A stretch of DNA of 12,528 bases from JAOUEA01 sp031364965 (lineage in GTDB: Bacteria > Actinomycetota > UBA4738 > HRBIN12), in NCBI GenBank assembly GCA_031364965.1, contig JANLXF010000028.1, forward strand, positions 1-12,528. Direction: 5' to 3'. This document shows, one piece after another, positions 1-5,929 of the stretch (positions are counted from its first letter, which is position 1; each line of letters starts with the position of its first letter). The notes beneath the pieces were generated by a model. The model did not search any database. It had not been told where the DNA came from and saw only the letters and a program-made list of their open reading frames with translations. The translations under genes were made by a program, and so were the position numbers.

Positions 1-1050
1 GCGGTTGTTGCTCCGGCGCCACACGAGCCGGACGGGTTTGTCGCGCACCTGCAGTGCCTCCATCGAGGACGTCGACAGGTTCTGCTGCATCACGACGAGC
101 TCGCCGCCGGCGTCGAGCTCGACGCGGTAGCGGGTCACCGCACCCAGGTATACGACTTCGCGCACGTGCCCGGTTGCCGAGCACTCCTCCGCGTCGGCTC
201 GACGATCGGGCTCGACCATCGCGATCTTCTCGGGCCGGATCGTGAAGGCGTGCGGATCGCCGGCGACCGCCGCCGCGGGCGCACCCTCGAGCACGTTGGA
301 CACGCCCACGAATCCCGCGACGAAGCCCGTCGCGGGGCGCTCGTAGACCTCCGCGGGGGTCCCGACCTGCTCGATCTTCCCGTGGCTGAACACCGCCATC
401 CGGTCGCTCATCGTGAGCGCCTCTTCCTGGTCGTGCGTGACGTAGATGAAGGTCAGACCGACCTCCTGCTGGATCTGCTTGAGCTCCACCTGCATCTGCT
501 GGCGGAGCTTGAGGTCCAGCGCGCCCAGCGGCTCGTCCAACAGCAGGACCTTCGGCCGCATGATCAACGCGCGCGCGAGCGCCACGCGCTGCCGTTGCCC
601 TCCCGAGAGCGCGGCGGGCTTGCGGGCCCCGAACGACTCGAGACGCACCATCTCGAGCGTTGCCTCGGCGCGGCGGCGGCGCTCCGTCTTGTCCACCTTT
701 TGCACCCGAAGCCCGTATTCGACGTTCTCGCGCACGGTCATGTGCGGGAACAGCGCGTAGTCCTGGAACACCGTGTTGACGTCGCGCTCGTAGGGCGCCA
801 GCGTCGAGACGTCGCGGCCGCCCAACAGGATCCGCCCCTCGGTCGGTTGCTCGAACCCGGCGATCATCCGCAGGCACGTGGTCTTTCCCGACCCGGAGGG
901 CCCGAGCATCGAGAAGAACTCGCCTTCGAAGACGTCGAGATCGACGCCGTTCACGGCGGTGAATTCGCCGAAGCGCTTGATCACGCCGTCGAAGCGGACC
1001 GCGAAAGACCCGGACGCGGGTTCGGCGGCTGTCGTGACGGCTGCGGTCAA
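1..1050 (-). CDS. potA: PotA-type ABC transporter ATP-binding protein (3' end outside window)
   Basis: Cytoplasmic ATPase subunit of an importer, most likely for spermidine/putrescine. The reading frame is open to the left edge and gives 350 residues, so only the extreme C-terminus is missing. Walker A GPSGSGKTT is at residues 50-58, the Q-loop FQDYALFP at about 96-102, the signature LSGGQRQR at about 148-155, Walker B LLLDEP at about 169-174 and the H-loop His at about 206 (VTHDQEEA). A TOBE-like region follows at about 268-345. The stretch RDVNTVFQDYALFPHMTV is typical of PotA rather than MalK or FbpC. A TTG start is chosen because AGGAG lies 11 nt upstream and an in-frame stop closes the frame shortly before; GTG and TTG codons at about 1114-1119 are alternatives. 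The gene follows pyrD by 81 bp. The permease and binding-protein genes would be expected beyond the left edge. The family is sure; the substrate is inferred. Confidence 0.88.
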   Translation of the reverse strand, partial: MTAAVTTAAEPASGSFAVRFDGVIKRFGEFTAVNGVDLDVFEGEFFSMLGPSGSGKTTCLRMIAGFEQPTEGRILLGGRDVSTLAPYERDVNTVFQDYALFPHMTVRENVEYGLRVQKVDKTERRRRAEATLEMVRLESFGARKPAALSGGQRQRVALARALIMRPKVLLLDEPLGALDLKLRQQMQVELKQIQQEVGLTFIYVTHDQEEALTMSDRMAVFSHGKIEQVGTPAEVYERPATGFVAGFVGVSNVLEGAPAAAVAGDPHAFTIRPEKIAMVEPDRRADAEECSATGHVREVVYLGAVTRYRVELDAGGELVVMQQNLSTSSMEALQVRDKPVRLVWRRSNNR

Positions 1051-1084
1051 GCTGGATCTGACTCCTGGGTCGGTGAACCCGCCG

Positions 1085-1113
1085 ATTGTGACGGGGGAAC
1101 CCCGCGGCGGCAA
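1085..1113 (-). promoter_or_regulatory. Candidate promoter for the PotA-type gene
   Basis: On the minus strand TTGCCG (1113-1108) is followed after 17 nt by CACAAT (1090-1085). Initiation 6-7 nt downstream would give a leader of about 28 nt carrying AGGAG at 1066-1062 before the TTG start. The boxes are only moderate matches, and the gene could instead be read through from pyrD. Confidence 0.3.
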
Positions 1114-1122
1114 CACGCCGCC
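1106..1122 (-). terminator. GC-rich hairpin after pyrD
   Basis: A perfect inverted repeat GGCGGC / GCCGCC with a 5-nt loop begins 9 bp past the pyrD stop codon. It has no U-tract, so it is at best a weak or Rho-assisted terminator. It overlaps the candidate -35 box of the next gene and may instead have a regulatory role there. Confidence 0.35.
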
Positions 1123-1131
1123 CAGACTAGG

Positions 1132-2163
1132 TCAGGTGCGAGGCCTGGCCGCCCGGGCGAGGTCGGCCACGTCTTGGCCCCGATCGCGCAGCGACCGGAC
1201 CAGCCCTCGTGTCAGCTCCCCGACGATCCCGGGTCCGTGGTAGATCAGCGCGGAGTAGAGCTGGACCGACGTCGCGCCCGCCTCGAGGCACGCGATCACG
1301 TCCGCGGCCGTCGAGACGCCCCCGCATGCGTTTACCGGCAGGTCAGGCCCGACGACCTCCCGTACCGCGGCAACCGCCGGCACGGTTGAGGGCCACAGAT
1401 CGCGCCCCGACAGCCCGCCGCGCCCCACGCTGAGCCGCACGTCGTCGACGGGACGGGTGTTGCCGACCGTGATCCCGTCGGCGCCCCCTTCGCGGGCGAT
1501 CGCCACGAGGGCAAGGACCACCTCGCGCTCGGTCGTCGTCGCGAACGGCGGGACCTTCACGAAGAGCGGTCGATCCGTGCGGGCGCGGAGCGCGACGACG
1601 AGCTCGCGCAGATGGGACTCGTTGTCGGTATCGCGCCCCCACGAGACGTTCGGGCAGCTGGCGTTCAGCTCGATCCCGTCGGCCAACGGCCCGAGGAGAT
1701 CCAGGGCCGAGACCGCGTCCTCGATCGCCTCGTCGGCCAGGCTCACGATCCGTGGCGCCGGCGGTCCGGGATGCCGGCGAAGGTGGGCGGCGGCGGGCTC
1801 GGCGCCCGGGTTCGGGAGCCCCATCGCGTTGACCATCGATCGTCGCGCACGGTCACGGACGATCCGCGGTTTCGGGTTCCCGGCGCGCGCCCCACGCGTG
1901 ATCGTGCCTCCCACCACATACCCGAACCCCAGCTCACCGAGCGTGTGCAGGTGGGCGCAGGTCTTGTCGAAGCCGGCCGCGAGCCCGATCGGATTCCGGA
2001 GCTTGAGCCCCGCGAGGTCGGTGACGAGCGCCGGGTCCTCTGACGCGTGCCCGATCCGGCGCCACGGGAGCGGGAGCCCCAGCATGCTCCCGGCGACCCG
2101 ATGGGCCGCCTCCGGCGGGAGCGAGAAGAACAAGGGGCGGCCGAGCGCCGCGTACAGGCCCAT
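1132..2163 (-). CDS. pyrD: Dihydroorotate dehydrogenase, class 2-like with a cysteine active site
   Basis: Flavoenzyme oxidising dihydroorotate to orotate in de novo pyrimidine synthesis, 343 aa. The first about 50 residues (RPLFFSLPPEAAHR, 9-22) match the N-terminal helical extension of the quinone-dependent class 2 enzymes. FMN-barrel motifs follow: GLAAGFDK at 60-67, NAMGLPN at 112-118, NASCPN at 167-172, FVKVPPF at 201-207, GNTRP at 234-238, GRGGLSGR at 247-254, NACGG at 278-282 and VQLYSALIY at 300-308. The catalytic-base position carries Cys170, whereas the well-known class 2 enzymes have Ser there. KVPP also resembles class 1 enzymes. No pyrK-like electron-transfer partner lies nearby. 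The ATG start is the first possible one, with an in-frame TGA just upstream. The start faces pyrE across 19-28 bp. Identity as a DHODH is secure; electron acceptor and class are open. Confidence 0.93.
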   Translation of the reverse strand: MGLYAALGRPLFFSLPPEAAHRVAGSMLGLPLPWRRIGHASEDPALVTDLAGLKLRNPIGLAAGFDKTCAHLHTLGELGFGYVVGGTITRGARAGNPKPRIVRDRARRSMVNAMGLPNPGAEPAAAHLRRHPGPPAPRIVSLADEAIEDAVSALDLLGPLADGIELNASCPNVSWGRDTDNESHLRELVVALRARTDRPLFVKVPPFATTTEREVVLALVAIAREGGADGITVGNTRPVDDVRLSVGRGGLSGRDLWPSTVPAVAAVREVVGPDLPVNACGGVSTAADVIACLEAGATSVQLYSALIYHGPGIVGELTRGLVRSLRDRGQDVADLARAARPRT

Positions 2164-2169
2164 GCGGTC

Positions 2170-2185
2170 CCATCATGCCATCATG
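2170..2185. repeat. Perfect tandem 8-bp repeat between pyrD and pyrE
   Basis: Two adjacent copies of CCATCATG fill most of the gap between the two divergent start codons. Each copy supplies a CATCAT hexamer on the plus strand. One lies 6 nt before the ATG at 2183 and the other 7 nt before the ATG at 2192, which is the spacing of the leaderless -10 boxes seen elsewhere in this window. CATCAT is a weak -10 match, so a promoter or operator role is inference. Confidence 0.5.
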
Positions 2186-2191
2186 CCGCCC

Positions 2192-2698
2192 ATGAACGAC
2201 GACCTGATCGCGCGCCTCGTCGCGGCCTCCGAGCTCCACGGCGACTTCGTGCTCTCCAGCGGCAGGCGCTCGACCGTGTACTTCGACAAGTTCCGGTTCC
2301 TCACGCGGCCCGATCTGCTCCGCGAGCTGGCCCACGAGGTTGCGGAGATGCTGCCCCAGGGTGTCGATCACCTGGCCGCTCCCGAAGGGGCGGCCACGCT
2401 GCTCGTCGCGGCCGTCGCGCTGGAAACGGGGCTGCCGGTCGCCGTGGTGCGCAAGGAACCCAAGGCGTACGGCACCCGTTCCCAGATCGAGGGCCACGCA
2501 CCCGAGGGCGCCCGCACCGTGCTGATCGAGGACGTGAGCACGACCGGCCACCAGGTACGCGCCGCCGCCGAGGTGCTGCAGGCGGCCGGCGTCGAGATCG
2601 TCGAGATCGTGCTGGCGATCGACCGAGGCGGGGCCGATCACCTGCGCGAGGCCGGGTACCGCGTCGAGGCCGTGGCGGTGCTCAGGCCGACCGACTGA
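2192..2698 (+). CDS. pyrE: Orotate phosphoribosyltransferase
   Basis: Transfers the PRPP phosphoribosyl group onto orotate to form OMP, the step after DHODH. The protein has 168 aa from this start. Visible motifs are the substrate segment LSSGRRSTVYFDK (21-33), VRKEPKAYGTRSQIEG (86-101), the mobile catalytic loop typical of OPRT, and the PRPP-binding motif VLIEDVSTTGH (110-120), in which Glu113-Asp114 replace the common Asp-Asp pair. Length is slightly below the 180-215 aa of many bacterial OPRTs. An in-frame ATG at 2183 would add three residues (MPP). No Shine-Dalgarno precedes either start, so a leaderless mRNA is likely. The divergent arrangement with pyrD suggests joint control of adjacent pathway steps. 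The 3' end converges on a methyltransferase gene with 12 bp between stop codons. Confidence 0.92.
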   Translation: MNDDLIARLVAASELHGDFVLSSGRRSTVYFDKFRFLTRPDLLRELAHEVAEMLPQGVDHLAAPEGAATLLVAAVALETGLPVAVVRKEPKAYGTRSQIEGHAPEGARTVLIEDVSTTGHQVRAAAEVLQAAGVEIVEIVLAIDRGGADHLREAGYRVEAVAVLRPTD

Positions 2699-2718
2699 CC
2701 GGCGGCTCGGTCAGCCGC
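2695..2718. terminator. Two overlapping alternative hairpins at the pyrE/methyltransferase convergence
   Basis: CTGACCG (2695-2701) pairs perfectly with CGGTCAG (2708-2714) across a 6-nt loop. GCGGCT (2702-2707), the loop of that hairpin, pairs perfectly with AGCCGC (2713-2718) across 5 nt. The two stems share bases and exclude each other. Both stop codons lie within this segment. No U-tract follows on either strand. The likely role is a shared bidirectional terminator; that is inferred. Confidence 0.45.
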
Positions 2719-3427
2719 GGATGCAGCGCCAGATCTGCAGGCGCCACAGGAGGCGGCTGCCACGCTTGTGGAGGTTCAGGAGGCCCTCCTTCATCATGCG
2801 GGCGGTCGTGGCCGCCTTCGCCACGAGATCGGGCAGCGGGAACTCGCGCGCGAGCACGGACTCGATGTTGTCCCCGAAGATCTCCCGCGCGGTGGCGATC
2901 ACCCGTTGCTCGTCCTGGAGGCCCCCGGTCGGCAGGTACAGCCGGCCCCCCGGAGCGAGTGTCTCGCCGATCGAGACGAGCAGCGCGCTCGGCAGCTCGG
3001 CGCCGGTCGGGCCCCCGGCCGGGATCCGGTCGAACCACCCCGAGAGCGCGGCGAGCTCGTCGGGGATCCCCGACACGTCGCCGATCAGGACCGTGGCGCG
3101 CACGTCGCGGACGGGGTCGAGCAGGTTCCCCTCGCGGAACTCGCACACGTCGTCCAAGCCAAGGCGAACCGCGTTCTCCCGCGCGGCCTGGACGGCCGGC
3201 GCGGACAGGTCGCACCCGTAGACCTTCTTCGCCCCGAGGCGCGCCGCCACGAAGGCCAGCACGCCGCTCCCGCAGCCGACGTCGATCACCGTGTCGTCGG
3301 GGCCGATCTCGAGCGCCTCGGCCAGCGTCCGGCTCGTGCTCGTGGGGCTGAACACGCCGGGGCGAAGGGTCAGGCTGAACGGGCCGGTGCGGCCCTTCCA
3401 CTCGACCTCGCTGACGACCTGACCCAT
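2711..3427 (-). CDS. Class I SAM-dependent methyltransferase, PrmA-like
   Basis: A 238-aa Rossmann-fold methyltransferase. Motif I VIDVGCGSGVLAFVAARLGA occupies about 47-66, followed by the acidic strand end VYGCDLS (69-75). The motif IV region reads VLIGDVSG (113-120), not NPPY, which argues against an N5-glutamine or N6-adenine enzyme. GGRLYLPTGG is at 160-169. An N-terminal SPTSTSRTLAEAL segment (27-39) resembles the entry to the catalytic domain of ribosomal protein L11 methyltransferases, but the PrmA N-terminal substrate domain is absent and the C-terminus is basic and aromatic (about 218-238). The substrate is unknown. ATG 3427 is chosen because AGGAG lies 6 nt upstream; a longer frame to 3628 would overlap the DUF309 gene. 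The gene follows DUF309 by 79 bp. Confidence 0.85.
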   Translation of the reverse strand: MGQVVSEVEWKGRTGPFSLTLRPGVFSPTSTSRTLAEALEIGPDDTVIDVGCGSGVLAFVAARLGAKKVYGCDLSAPAVQAARENAVRLGLDDVCEFREGNLLDPVRDVRATVLIGDVSGIPDELAALSGWFDRIPAGGPTGAELPSALLVSIGETLAPGGRLYLPTGGLQDEQRVIATAREIFGDNIESVLAREFPLPDLVAKAATTARMMKEGLLNLHKRGSRLLWRLQIWRCIRG

Positions 3428-3445
3428 CCGTCGCTCCTCGCTCGC

Positions 3446-3465
3446 CCCGGCCGGATGGGGCCGGG
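3446..3465 (-). promoter_or_regulatory. Leader hairpin just upstream of the methyltransferase ribosome-binding site
   Basis: CCCGGCC and GGCCGGG form a perfect 7-bp stem with a 6-nt loop, ending about 8 nt before the AGGAG of the methyltransferase gene. A candidate -10 hexamer TAGCCT lies at 3485-3480, which would put the hairpin inside a leader of about 45 nt. It could terminate DUF309 transcription or influence translation; neither is shown by the sequence alone. Confidence 0.35.
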
Positions 3466-3506
3466 CCACTTGGCCGCTCAGGCTACACGCCGGGCGCTGG
3501 GCGTCG

Positions 3507-3998
3507 CTAGACGGGAGGCGGGTCGACGGCCACGTCGGCGCCGGGCACCAGATCCCCGGACTCGACCGAGGCCGCATCCGCCTCGAGCCGGGCGTGCAGC
3601 GCGGTGGTCGGGATGTCGTGGTGGCCATCGGCGTAGCGGGCCACCCGGCCCGAGGCCCGGCGGAGGAGCGTCACGGCGCCGTGCGCGTTGCCCCGCAAGA
3701 GGTGTACGTAGCCCGCGCCCATCTGCGACAGCCCCTTGAAGAACTCCGCATCAGGCGTGTCGCGGGCCTGCTTCCAGGCGGTTTCCCACGCCTCGTGCGC
3801 CGGGAAATAGCGTCCCGCCCGCACGTGACCCCGCGCCAGCTCGTGGTTCTGGTCGATCGTGAGCGCGTCGTAGTCCTCGAGCACGAGCAGGTTCTCTGCA
3901 TCCCAGTCGAGCGGGCGCCCGAGCAGGTCCCGAGGTCGTTCCGGCTTGGCGCGGGTTTCGGTGGGACGGCCGGTCTTCCCGGTGGCTTCCTCACGCAT
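3507..3998 (-). CDS. DUF309 family protein
   Basis: A 163-aa, mostly helical protein of unknown function. The DUF309 signature is clear: HVRAGRYFPAHEAWETAWK at 58-76 with the conserved HExWE core, GLSQMGAGYVHLLRGN at 89-104 and GAVTLLRRA at 107-115. The first about 35 residues are basic and low in complexity, and the last about 25 residues are acidic and Pro-rich, both outside the conserved core. No signal peptide or membrane segment is seen, so it is probably cytoplasmic. ATG 3998 has no Shine-Dalgarno but has TAGCAT ending 6 nt before it, suggesting a leaderless transcript. It sits 36 bp after marR on the same strand, so it may also be cotranscribed with the regulator. No function is assigned. 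Confidence 0.85.
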   Translation of the reverse strand: MREEATGKTGRPTETRAKPERPRDLLGRPLDWDAENLLVLEDYDALTIDQNHELARGHVRAGRYFPAHEAWETAWKQARDTPDAEFFKGLSQMGAGYVHLLRGNAHGAVTLLRRASGRVARYADGHHDIPTTALHARLEADAASVESGDLVPGADVAVDPPPV

Positions 3999-4004
3999 AC
4001 GACG

Positions 4005-4010
4005 ATGCTA
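4005..4010 (-). promoter_or_regulatory. Leaderless-type -10 box of the DUF309 gene
   Basis: TAGCAT on the minus strand ends 6 nt before the ATG at 3998, placing the transcription start at or next to the start codon. No good -35 box is seen. Confidence 0.45.
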
Positions 4011-4034
4011 CCCGGCGCCCGGGTCGGCGGGCCG

Positions 4035-4463
4035 TCACTCCTGCCCGGACCCCAGTTCCGACAGGCCGTCCCGCAGCTGGACGTAGCCGCGGTCGCCGAG
4101 CTGGCGGCGCGCCCGCGTCTCGACCGCCTGCACCGCTCGGCGGCACTCCGCGGCCGCCGTGCGTCCGCGGGTCGTGAGCTTCACGAGCTTGGCGCGGGCG
4201 TCGTCGCGATCCGGCGCCCGGCGCACGTAGCCGCGTGTCTCCAGCTCGTCGACGGTCAGCATCATCGACTGCTTGCTGACGCGCGCCCGAGCCGCGAGGT
4301 CGCTGAGCCGTGAGCCGCTCCGCCGATCGACGTGGAGGAACACCGCGGCGTGACCGGGTCGCAGGTCGGGGTACCCCCGCTCTTCGAGGGCGGCCGTGAG
4401 CTCGGCCGCGAGCGCGCGTTGCGCCTCGAGGAGCAGACGTCCCAGGTCGGGTTCGGACGACAC
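4035..4463 (-). CDS. MarR family transcriptional regulator
   Basis: A 142-aa winged-helix repressor or activator, normally a dimer binding an inverted repeat and released by a small ligand or oxidation. The N-terminal dimerisation helix is at about 5-30. The helix-turn-helix spans RLSDLAARARVSKQSMMLTV (52-71), and the wing DELETRGYVRRAPDRDDARA (72-91) carries the typical D-R-D-x-R-A/K-K pattern. A C-terminal dimer helix is at 101-136. The only Cys is in the C-terminal helix (about 107). The GTG start has GGGAG 9 nt upstream, and also a TTGACC-N17-GAGCAT promoter-like element ending 6 nt before it. It is divergent from a VIT-type metal transporter over about 100 bp, so that operon is its most likely target besides itself. 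The ligand is unknown. Confidence 0.9.
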   Translation of the reverse strand: MSSEPDLGRLLLEAQRALAAELTAALEERGYPDLRPGHAAVFLHVDRRSGSRLSDLAARARVSKQSMMLTVDELETRGYVRRAPDRDDARAKLVKLTTRGRTAAAECRRAVQAVETRARRQLGDRGYVQLRDGLSELGSGQE

Positions 4464-4469
4464 CCCGGC

Positions 4470-4498
4470 ATGCTCCCGCGTTCACGCGTGATGGTCAA
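4470..4498 (-). promoter_or_regulatory. Candidate marR promoter with embedded palindrome
   Basis: TTGACC (4498-4493) is separated by 17 nt from GAGCAT (4475-4470), which ends 6 nt before the GTG start. The spacer holds a perfect 10-bp palindrome TCACGCGTGA (4482-4491), well placed for autorepression. The -10 lacks its first T, and the GGGAG Shine-Dalgarno candidate overlaps it, so either this promoter or that ribosome-binding site is functional, not both. Confidence 0.4.
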
Positions 4499-4533
4499 TG
4501 CGCCTGACCGAGCTTCGTCTGGCGCTCGAGGTG

Positions 4534-4558
4534 CCGGGACGGGCTCCCGGGCTATCCT
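4534..4558 (+). promoter_or_regulatory. VIT operon leaderless -10 box with upstream inverted repeat
   Basis: TATCCT (4553-4558) ends 6 nt before the ATG at 4565. Directly upstream, CCGGGA (4534-4539) and TCCCGG (4545-4550) form a 17-bp inverted repeat that fills the expected -35/-10 spacer. This is a sensible binding site for the divergently encoded MarR protein, which is inference. No -35 consensus is evident. Confidence 0.45.
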
Positions 4559-4564
4559 CGTGGC

Positions 4565-5395
4565 ATGAGCGACGGCGGACCCACCCCGGAGGATCTGCGG
4601 ACGAAGGAACAGCTCCCCGAGTTGCAGCGCGCCCGAAGGAGCCTGCGTCGCACGCGCCCCGGCCAGCTCCTCCCGCACCCCGGTCCCGTCGACGGCGAGC
4701 AGACCACCGGTGCCGGCAAGGCGGGCACGCTCCGTGCGGCGATCTTCGGCGTCAACGACGGACTCGTCTCGAACGCCGCCCTGATCATGGGCTTCGCGGG
4801 CGCCGCCCAGCCGCGCAGCGTGATCCTGCTGGCGGGCATCTCGGGCCTGCTCGCCGGCGCCTTCTCGATGGCCGCCGGCGAGTACATCTCGATGCGGATC
4901 CAGCGGGAGGTCCTCGAACGCATGCTGCATCTCGAGGCGCACGAGCTGGGGGCGGAGGATCCCTCCGGCGAGGTCGCCGAGCTGACGCAGATCTACGTGC
5001 GTAAGGGTCTCTCGCACGAGCTGGCGAGCCAGATCGCCGAGGAGGTCATGAAGGACCCGAGGGTGGCCCTGGAGACCCACGCGCGGGAGGAACTCGGCAT
5101 CGACCCCGACGAGGGACTCGGGTCGCCCGTCGGCGCGGCCTCCTCGTCGTTCGTGATGTTCGCCGTCGGCGCGCTCGTGCCGTTGGGTCCATTCCTCTTC
5201 GTCGGCGGCGCGACCGGGACGATGCTCGCGGCGGCGGCCACGGGGATCGCGCTCGCGGGTGTGGGCGCCCTCACCTCGGTCCTGACCGCCAGACCGGCGT
5301 GGCTTTCCGCGGTGCGTATGCTGGCGATCGGCGGTGGTGCCGCGATCGTCACCTACCTGATCGGCACGCTGCTCGGCGTGCGCGTCGCCGGATGA
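4565..5395 (+). CDS. VIT1/CCC1 family Fe2+/Mn2+ transporter
   Basis: A 276-aa integral membrane protein of the vacuolar iron transporter-like family, expected to move ferrous iron or manganese. After a hydrophilic N-terminus (1-54), TM1 begins with the hallmark FGVNDGLVSN (61-70). TM2 contains AGAFSMAAGEYISM (97-110). A charged, Glu-rich cytoplasmic segment follows (about 111-185), including EVLERMLHLEAHE and EEVMKDPRVALETHAREELG, equivalent to the metal-binding domain of VIT1. Three more hydrophobic helices cover about 193-213, 217-240 and 248-272, with FMFxxGALVPLGPF-type signature residues near 196-210. The ATG has a TATCCT box 6 nt upstream and no Shine-Dalgarno. The stop overlaps the start of a GNAT gene. 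Ferritin-like N-terminal fusions known in this family are absent. Confidence 0.92.
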   Translation: MSDGGPTPEDLRTKEQLPELQRARRSLRRTRPGQLLPHPGPVDGEQTTGAGKAGTLRAAIFGVNDGLVSNAALIMGFAGAAQPRSVILLAGISGLLAGAFSMAAGEYISMRIQREVLERMLHLEAHELGAEDPSGEVAELTQIYVRKGLSHELASQIAEEVMKDPRVALETHAREELGIDPDEGLGSPVGAASSSFVMFAVGALVPLGPFLFVGGATGTMLAAAATGIALAGVGALTSVLTARPAWLSAVRMLAIGGGAAIVTYLIGTLLGVRVAG

Positions 5396-5889
5396 CGTTC
5401 GAGATCCGGGAAGCGAGGCGCGACGAGTTCTCTGAGGCCGGTCGCATCACGGCCGACGCCTACCGGGAGTTCGTGCGCGAGGGCGACGACGACTGGCGCC
5501 GGTATCTCGACCGCCTCGCCGACGTGGAGGGTCGCGCCGACCGCACCACGATCCTGGTGGCCGTCGAGGACGACAGGATCTTGGGCACCGCCACCCTCGA
5601 GCTCCTCGATCGCGTGGAGCCCGAGGACGATCCGACGCTGCACCCCGAAGAAGCGCACGTCCGCATGGTGGGCGTCGACCCTTCGGCACGTCGGCGCGGG
5701 ATCGCACGCGCCTTGCTCGACCGCTGCCTCGAGCTCGCGCGCGCCAACGGGAAGACCTTCGTGACGCTCCACACCACCGAGCGGATGACCGCCGCGAAGG
5801 CGGTGTACGAGGCGATGGGGTTCCAGCGCTTGGACGACCGGGTCTTCCCCGACGGGTTCGTGCTCCTGACCTATCGGATCGAGCTCTAG
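5392..5889 (+). CDS. GNAT family N-acetyltransferase
   Basis: A 165-aa single-domain acyl-CoA-dependent N-acetyltransferase. The acetyl-CoA-binding motif A is MVGVDPSARRRGIARALLDRC at about 92-112, with the pyrophosphate loop R-R-x-G-I-A (101-105 region). The downstream strand-helix FVTLHTTERMTAAKAVYEAMGFQRL (123-147) is the usual GNAT C-terminal half. The N-terminal half includes an unusually acidic segment (VEPEDDPTLHPEE, 75-87). The ATG lies inside the VIT stop (ATGA overlap), and no separate Shine-Dalgarno is seen, so translation is probably coupled. Its substrate is unknown; cotranscription with a metal transporter does not identify it. It ends 39 bp before the convergent ABC exporter stop. 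Confidence 0.9.
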   Translation: MTFEIREARRDEFSEAGRITADAYREFVREGDDDWRRYLDRLADVEGRADRTTILVAVEDDRILGTATLELLDRVEPEDDPTLHPEEAHVRMVGVDPSARRRGIARALLDRCLELARANGKTFVTLHTTERMTAAKAVYEAMGFQRLDDRVFPDGFVLLTYRIEL

Positions 5890-5897
5890 CGCGGCCG

Positions 5898-5929
5898 CAG
5901 CTCCGGCGCCAGTCAGCTCCGACGCCGGT
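5898..5929. repeat. Tandem 16-bp imperfect repeat at a convergent junction
   Basis: CAGCTCCGGCGCCAGT is followed immediately by CAGCTCCGACGCCGGT, identical at 14 of 16 positions. The pair lies between the stops of the GNAT gene and the ABC exporter gene. CCGGCG in the first copy and CGCCGG in the second can pair (14-nt loop), so the duplication also creates a possible bidirectional terminator hairpin. Confidence 0.55.

Noticed and set aside
166..1389. Long plus-strand open frame (407 codons) antisense to the PotA-type gene and pyrD
   Set aside because: Arg/His/Asp-rich composition without motifs, spanning two well-supported minus-strand genes; a GC-bias shadow.
2047..3351. Plus-strand open frame of 434 codons over pyrE and the methyltransferase gene
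   Set aside because: Extremely Arg/Gly/Pro-rich translation, out of frame with pyrE and antisense to the methyltransferase; no domain.
3428..3628. N-terminal extension of the methyltransferase to an ATG at 3628
   Set aside because: It would run into the DUF309 coding region, and AGGAG sits 6 nt before the internal ATG at 3427.
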